A stretch of 34,379 bases of DNA. Source: Dissophora ornata. Taxonomy: Eukaryota > Mortierellomycota > Mortierellomycetes > Mortierellales > Mortierellaceae. Made by a program: the position numbers and the translations under genes. Below the pieces are notes generated by a model that did no database searches, was not told the origin of the DNA, and was given only the letters and a program-made list of their open reading frames with translations. The stretch is taken from NCBI GenBank assembly GCA_025201705.1, contig MU616883.1, positions 1 through 34,379 of the forward strand, written 5' to 3'. This document shows positions 28,057 to 34,379 of this stretch, in pieces (position 1 is the stretch's first letter; the number at the start of each line of letters is the position of its first letter).

Positions 28057-30355
28057 ATGTCGAACGAAGCAGTGTAAGTGCACACCCTCCTCTCACTTGC
28101 TGCTTTGCAAATAACGCGGGAAACCTTTTATTATGACAACCGCGTTTTTTTAATATTAAAGAAAATTGACTGGGCGGCTCGATCGATCCGCGCAGTTCGT
28201 TGTCAAGAACCTCGTCGTGAATATTAACCGCCCCCGATTTTCATTCTCGTCCATGGCCATTGCAATAGTGCTGATATCGGTCTCATTGGTTTGGCCGTCA
28301 TGGTACGTCGCGCAATTCTGAAGGAGATTTCACAGTTGAAAAGAACAAGGCGTTGGGTTGATCGATCTGCACACAACTGTTTTCTCACGCCTCCTCTCTT
28401 TCTTCGCCTTCATCGTTGGTTGTCTCGTCTTCTTTGTTTCTTGCGCCCGTTCTCTGCCGTGTTGTTTCCTTTTTTTTGTGTATGAATTGGGGTGTGGAAA
28501 ATAGGGTCAAAACTTGATTTTGAACATGAACGACAATGGCTTCGTTGTCTGCGCCTACAACAGAACCGTCTCCAAGGTCGATCATTTCCTCGCTAACGAG
28601 GCTAAGGGCACCCAAATCGTCGGTGCTCACTCGATCGAGGAGTTCTGCAAAAAGCTGAAGCGCCCTCGCAAGGTCATGATGCTCGTCAAGGCCGGTCAGG
28701 CCGTCGATGACTTCATTGCCATGGTTCTGCCTTATCTCGAGAAGGGTGATATCATTATTGATGGTGGAAACTCTCACTTCCCCGACACCATCCGCCGCAC
28801 CAAGGAGCTGGAGGCCAAGGGATTCCTCTTTGTCGGCTGCGGTGTCTCTGGTGGTGAGGAGGGTGCTCGTTACGGACCCTCGATGATGCCAGGTGGATCC
28901 AAGGAGGCCTGGTAAGTACAATACGTAGTGTTTTGGGTTTTATTAAGCAATTGATGAGCTGAGTGGATTGCGGGGAAAGGTCTATCTCACTTTCCCCAAT
29001 GTCATGTCTGTTATCGATTGTGTATCATCCTTGGGGTAACGTGTGTACCCAAAAAAATCAATGATACATGTTCGTAACTAATCAGACTTTGTTTTTCATT
29101 TTTCATTTTTCATTTTACTTTTGATATGGATACGTCCATGCTAGGCCCCACGTCAAGCCCATCTTCCAGGCTATTGCTGCCAAGGTCGATGGCGAGCCCT
29201 GCTGCGACTGGGTCGGTGAGACTGGCGCTGGACACTACGTCAAGATGGTCCACAACGGAATCGAGTACGGTGACATGCAGATGATTTGCGAGGCCTACCA
29301 GATCATGAAGGATGCCCTTGGACTCTCTGCCGACGAGCTCAGCGACATCTTTACCGAGTGGAACAAGGGCGAGCTCGACTCCTACCTCATTGAGATTACC
29401 CGCGATATCCTCAAGTTCAAGGACACCGATGGTTCGCCTCTTGTCGAGCACATCAAGGACACTGCTGGCCAGGTAAGATCCGTGGTTCCCCGCAGATCTG
29501 GTTTTCTGTTGTTTTTCTGTGTGCATTTTCACGAGCAATCAGGGTCGTTTGGCGTCATCAACGTGTTTCGCCGCTGAGATGAAATTTAAAGTGCCCTACC
29601 GGCCGCTGACACACCGCTCGTCCTCCTTTTTTGTGATTTCCAATTTTGGCGATGGCTTTGCTCGTCTTCTCCTCCATCCCTGCGAGTAGAAGGGAACCGG
29701 AAAGTGGACTGTCATCTCTGCCCTCGACCAGGGTATGCCCGTCACTCTGATCGGTGAGGCCGTCTTCTCCCGCTGCTTGTCCTCGATCAAGAACGAGCGT
29801 GTTCACGCCTCCAAGATCCTCTCGGGTCCTTCCAACAAGTACACCGGCGACAAGAAGGAGTTCATCCATCAGGTTTCCAAGGCCTTGTATGCCTCCAAGA
29901 TCATCTCGTACGCCCAGGGCTTCATGCTCATGCGCGAGGCTGCCAAGGAGAACGGCTGGCACTTGAACAACGCCGGTATTGCGTTGATGTGGCGCGGTGG
30001 TTGCATTATCCGCTCCGTGTTCTTGGGCGATATCAAGACTGCCTACACCAAGAACCCCGAGCTCGAGAACTTGTTGTTCGACCCCTTCTTCACCAAGGCT
30101 GTCACAGAGGCTGCCCCCGGCTGGAGAAACGTTGTGGCCCAGGCCGCACTTTTGGGAATCCCAGTTCCCGCCACGTCGTCGGCTTTGGCGTTCTTTGATG
30201 GTTACAGACACGCTGTCCTTCCCGCTAACTTGCTCCAGGCCCAGAGAGATTACTTTGGTGCGCACTCTTACCAGCGTCTGGATAACGAGGAGTGGGTCCA
30301 CACCAACTGGACTGGTCGTGGAGGCAACGTCGCCTCGACCACCTACCTCGCTTAA
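28057..30355 (+). CDS. GND1: 6-phosphogluconate dehydrogenase, decarboxylating (five exons)
   Basis: Oxidises 6-phosphogluconate to ribulose 5-phosphate and CO2 with NADP+, the second NADPH-yielding step of the pentose phosphate pathway, in the cytosol. In oleaginous fungi this NADPH feeds lipid synthesis. Exons are 28057-28073, 28269-28302, 28505-28911, 29145-29472 and 29690-30355, giving 483 aa, normal for the family. The Rossmann fold starts with GLIGLAVMG (10-18) and has NRT (36-38) for the NADP phosphate. [10 protein letters not shown] and [21 protein letters not shown] are intact, and Lys186 and Glu193 in [17 protein letters not shown] are the catalytic pair. The C-terminal swapped tail ends in the [16 protein letters not shown] segment. 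Codons strongly prefer C in third position, as in highly expressed genes. The first two coding exons are 17 and 34 nt. Confidence 0.97.
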
Positions 30356-31149
30356 AAGGAGAACGATTTCTCAACAGACAAAAACTATACAATGTTTTGT
30401 AAATATTCAACCCCATCAAACCCTCACTCCTATTAAAGCACACATTTGTTCTCTTAGTCTTGTCTTCAGACATTGTGTAAACGTATTCTCATCTATATTT
30501 GTATTTAATATGAAGTCAAAAGTGGAGAGGATTTTCATGACAGACCGACCCGCTTGGCCTGAAGCGACGGTTCTGTCCCCGGGGTCAAATTGTTGTGGTC
30601 GGAGAATTGTGCGATCGGTCCCTGAGCTGCGCGCACAACTATTTGTTGCACAGGACATCTCCGTAATTTGTAGGCCGCATCTATCCGTTGGCGAACGAAA
30701 CAGCTGTTAAAGCAGCGTGGGACTGTTGGCAAGACTGCTTTACTATTAAAGTTCTTACGATGCGGACGTGACGCTAGCCAGTAGGGTAGCTAAACTCATC
30801 TTTTTTTTTTACACTCATCATCTTACAAAAAATACCCCATCCTAACTCTCGGTGGATATTACAATTATTATTACTGTCAAATTTGTTTTTTGTTTTTAGC
30901 TAGCCTACAGGAATGAAAAGGTGTGGTGGTTTTACAATAGGATAGAGGAAGATGAGAAAGAGAGATAAATAAAACAAAATGTTCACAAAAAAAATGCAGG
31001 CCCTGAGGGGGGACAAAGATCAAATACAATTACAAAGTGAAGAAACGTGAAAGAAACGAAAATACGGAATGGGAAGAAGTGAATGAACGACAATGCAGAA
31101 ATATCAAAGAATAACCAACAACAACAACAACAACAAAAAAATACTACTA
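30356..31149. other. Convergent spacer between 6PGD and RasGEF genes
   Basis: About 790 bp containing the two 3' ends. No canonical AATAAA lies close to the 6PGD stop; a TATTAAAG at about 30432 may serve. A/T runs and a CAA repeat near 31120 are the only other structure. The open frames show no motif. Confidence 0.5.
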
Positions 31150-34100
31150 TCAGAAAAACGCAAACTTGCTTAAACTTCGCGAATGGTTCAACTTGCCCGG
31201 CTCGACACATACAGACTTTGTGTACAACTCCTCCTCATCCAACACACACACACTCATGATCAACTTCCTAACCAGCGGATCCGACTTGATCCTATAACAT
31301 GGCTCCTTCTGGAACCCGGTCACCATCGAAATAATATCCGTCATCAACACAAACTTTTGCCAATGCAACAGTGGCTTCCCATCCCCGTCCAGCGAGGTTT
31401 TATGAATGTTATCCTGTCGATAATCCCTGTTGCCCTCACTGATCGAGAATAGGTCTGCAAGATGAACGCCCAAATAAGGGATGCATGGCAACTTGGCACC
31501 CCGGAGAGCGGTTCGGTATTCGAAAAAGGAACGCTCGGAACTCATGAGGTGCTCCAGATCCTTCAACGTGTTCCAAATATCTTTGCCTTGCAAATGTTCG
31601 CGTGTTTGGTTCAGTCGGTGGATCGAAGACGTGTTCATCGCAGCCAAGATTGCCATCAGTGTGTTAAAGTTGCCCATCTCGCGCAGGATCTAAAAAGCCA
31701 AAAAAAAAAAATTACGAATTCCGCGTTAGAGATCCAAATTCTCGCGAAATGGGTTATTTCGTAAAAAAAAAACTACCACGTGTTTCCTAGATTTTCTCAG
31801 AGTATTTTCTCATACCTTGGCAACCGAGATGAATTTATCCATCATCTTGGCTCGGTGCTTGGTCTTGCTTGGGAGGAGGATCATTGTACCAACCCACGAT
31901 GAAATGTAATTAAAATGCGCAATACAGGCCTGGAATGCCGCCGAACCCTTCTTCGCCTTCCACACCTGTCGCAGCATATCTCTCGGCTAAAAGGAGGAAT
32001 AGTTTTACGCGCGTCAATTAAAAAAAAAGCTCATAAGGTTTTACGAAAAAAATACACCCTTATCGATTCCAGTTTGTTTGTTACCTTTAATCTCATGAAA
32101 AGCCCATACTCGAGACTAGTCAGTTGCTCAGCAATCTCCTTGTTCTTAACATCCATCAATGGAATACTCTGCGATGTCGGATAATCCATCGTCCACAGGA
32201 TCGAAGACGATGATCCTGTCCCTTTTGCTGACTGCATCATCATCGGATCAATCTTTTCATCCGCACTATTGCCATCCTTCTCCTTGTCCTTGTCCTTAAA
32301 CGTCAACACCGCCTTTGGTCTCACAGGTTCGGGTGATGTTAGGGACATTGTCGGCACCACATTACTGCCGAAAATCAAAATCGGCGCAGAACTTATTGCC
32401 GGTGCGGATGTCATCAACCCTTGAGCTCCTGAGCCAGCGATCTGAACTGGAGCCGAATGCATAACTGGTGCTGCTGCCTCCCCCTTCGTTGTCGTCATTG
32501 TCGAGACATTGTTGATTGGTGTCGTGGCAGGAGTGAGAGGGGTTATGGGCATCATGGGGGTGGTAGGTGTGGTAGGAATGATGTAACTTTGCAATGTGTT
32601 GCTATGCTGCAGCCTATACGCCTGACTACTCCCTCGCTTCCCAATGTACGGCGTCGGGCTCACGGGTTGCGAGGGATGATGCAGCTGATGGAGTTGATAT
32701 TGAAGTTGTGCAGACACATTATCGCCTTCCGGAATTCCGATTCCCGATCCTGATTCTGATTGTTGAAGAAGCGGAGCTAACGGCGGTGCCATCGCTGTAA
32801 ACGGTCCTGGATTCGACGACACTGAAGAAGTCGACCCCCTTCGTCCTGCCACAAAAGTCTCCATCGCACAAGGCGATGCAGCCGGCGCAAACGAACCCGT
32901 GCTGGAGCGTCTATCTCTTCCTGCACCAAGAAGAGGACCACTGGTAGGCACAACAAGACTTTGGCGAGGATGATCATTACTTCCATGATTTGAAAACGGC
33001 AGGAACGTTGTCGCCTTTGATTGCGGTCGACTTGTGATCCCACTCGCCAAATACCCAAACGCTGCAAAATCCAAATTCCCAGAACTCTTCTTGCTCAGAA
33101 AAAGGTCACTGCTGCTACTGCTGTTGTTGCTGTCACCATTGATGCTGTTCCTGCAACTGCTGTTGTTGCTGTCATTGTTACTGTTATAGTAGCAGCGGCT
33201 TCCGCCGACTTGTCGCTGAACTTCATCTTCATCGACCATGCCCCATTCACGATCCTCATCCATCTCCTCCTCACTGCACACACTACTGTTACTGTCCGGA
33301 AGGCCCGCGTCTGATTCATCGTCGTCCGAGACTGAGCAGACAGACGGCGGCGACGATATGTATGTTCCTCCAAAGATGATGGACGAATTACGCGACGAAG
33401 ATGAACCCGCATGAATACCATTGCCGGTGCCAGAAGGTTCATGATGGGGCCATCGCCAGGTATTGAGATAATGAGTGGAGGACAGGGGCAAGAGTTTGCT
33501 GTGAATGTCATTAAGATAGGGAAATGACGCGACACGCTCCCGGAGAAACGCGGCCAGTTGCTGACGAGTCTGGCGATGCAGAATATCGTTGGGGTGGTTC
33601 TTTAGCCAATAGTGCAAGCAGGAGCAGATCCTATCAAAGACAGAGTACAAAAAGAGATAGAGGAATGCGCGTTCATGCGCAGGCAGCGAGTGAACCAGTA
33701 TTAGATCGACCACTCATATCATATGCAGAGAACGTTTCAAGTCGACAATGGCATGAAATCTTCAAAACAAAGATCAAAGATTGGACAAAACAAAAGATCA
33801 AAGATATGACAAAAACAAAGATCGAAGATAGGACAAAGATAGGTACCTGAGCCGGGTATTATTCGTCTCCACATCTTCGTCATCCAACGCGTCGAACCGT
33901 GCAATAAACATCTCCAGCAGCTCACGCGGGCGCATAAACTTGCGGTAGATCAACAAGAATACTTTTGTTCTCGCAATATGGTCTATTTAAAAATTTAAAA
34001 AAAAAATATCCATTGTTTCCGGTTTCGGTGAATTTTAACCGTTTGTTTTTTGTTAATGTCAATGTGTGGTCCATATTTCTTTACACAATAAAGGTCAACA

Positions 34101-34270
34101 TAACTGTGGTTACATAAAAATGCATGCACGATTTTAAAAAAAAATGGAAAGTCCCCGAGGAGGTGTGGTTGGTGGCCACTTTTTACTTTAACTTACCATG
34201 AGAGTTTGCATGGTCTGGTATGATGAGCTGGTTAACAAGTTCCTCAATCGATTTTCCAGGCGTCAATTCG
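31150..34270 (-). CDS. RasGEF (Cdc25-type) guanine nucleotide exchange factor, 5' end missing
   Basis: Activates Ras-family GTPases by GDP release. Exons on the minus strand are 34270-34197, 33982-33847, 33630-32085, 31986-31816 and 31689-31150, in frame, giving about 821 residues; the exon at 34270 starts in phase, so earlier exons lie beyond the window. The N-terminal part is a RasGEF_N module (TPGKSIEELVNQLI, VFLLIYRKFMRPRELL, RICSCLHYWLKNHPND). A Ser/Asn/Thr/Pro-rich linker of about 400 residues follows. The catalytic CDC25 domain runs from EIAEQLTSLEYGLFMRL through FNYISSWVGTMIL, REMGNFNTLMAILAAMN and PCIPYLGVHLADLFSI to the end, with the helical hairpin region present. Upstream domains such as SH3 could be encoded outside the window, so the Ras partner cannot be assigned. 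Confidence 0.93.
33767..33838. repeat. Three degenerate ~24-bp repeats in a RasGEF intron
   Basis: Copies near 33767, 33789 and 33815 share AAGATC.AAGAT..GACAAA. They lie wholly inside the intron between the RasGEF_N exons (33631-33846). Confidence 0.75.
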
Positions 34271-34379
34271 CTGTTAGCAATGGAGGAGTGGATGGGAAGA
34301 AGAGAACAAATTTTTGCCTTGATCAGCATTGGGCAATGGACCATCCGCACAGCCATTCGTGAGGATTACAGAACAAAAA

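Noticed and set aside
29558..30301. 247-codon minus-strand frame
   Set aside because: Antisense shadow of the last 6PGD exon, caused by C-ending codons.

Overview
The window reads as nuclear DNA of a filamentous fungus, most likely an early-diverging, Mortierella-like (Mucoromycota/Mortierellomycota) species. That placement is an inference from three things: many short GT-AG introns cutting well-conserved eukaryotic genes, C-ending codons in the highly expressed genes, and long A/T homopolymer tracts in introns and spacers. The gene identities themselves rest on protein motifs. There is no bacterial-style operon, CRISPR array, rRNA or recognisable tRNA. I rebuilt most genes by joining exons; every junction used keeps the reading frame and uses GT...AG.

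Layout: 1.07-2.17 kb (-) Derlin, ER quality control; 2.57-3.33 kb (+) prefoldin subunit 4, divergent from Derlin; 3.80-5.58 kb (-) NudE-type dynein regulator; 5.6-9.1 kb gene-poor, low complexity; 9.09-12.98 kb (-) cytosolic leucyl-tRNA synthetase; 13.45-16.68 kb (-) oligopeptidase B-like serine peptidase with a long disordered tail; 16.71-17.38 kb (-) unknown small protein almost touching the peptidase gene; 18.00-19.24 kb (+) a pogo/Tigger-type DDE transposase-derived gene; 19.51-21.13 kb (-) CIA1, a WD40 protein of cytosolic Fe-S assembly; 21.1-23.8 kb no protein gene, but a TATA box and a possible structured RNA; 23.85-25.94 kb (-) SR splicing factor with one RRM and an RS tail; 26.28-26.58 kb (-) a 99-aa histidine-rich protein; 28.06-30.36 kb (+) 6-phosphogluconate dehydrogenase; 31.15-34.27 kb (-) RasGEF, whose 5' end lies outside the window.

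The genes are mostly independent housekeeping units (protein folding and ER quality control, translation, splicing, Fe-S assembly, NADPH supply, dynein and Ras control) and do not form a pathway. The parts least like routine housekeeping are the transposase-derived gene with a lost catalytic aspartate, the His-rich small gene with its own TATA box and poly(A) signal, the peptidase with a loop insertion and tail that may be joined to its upstream neighbour, the SR gene with a 15-nt exon next to a 665-nt intron, and the possible U3-like RNA at 22.85-23.09 kb.
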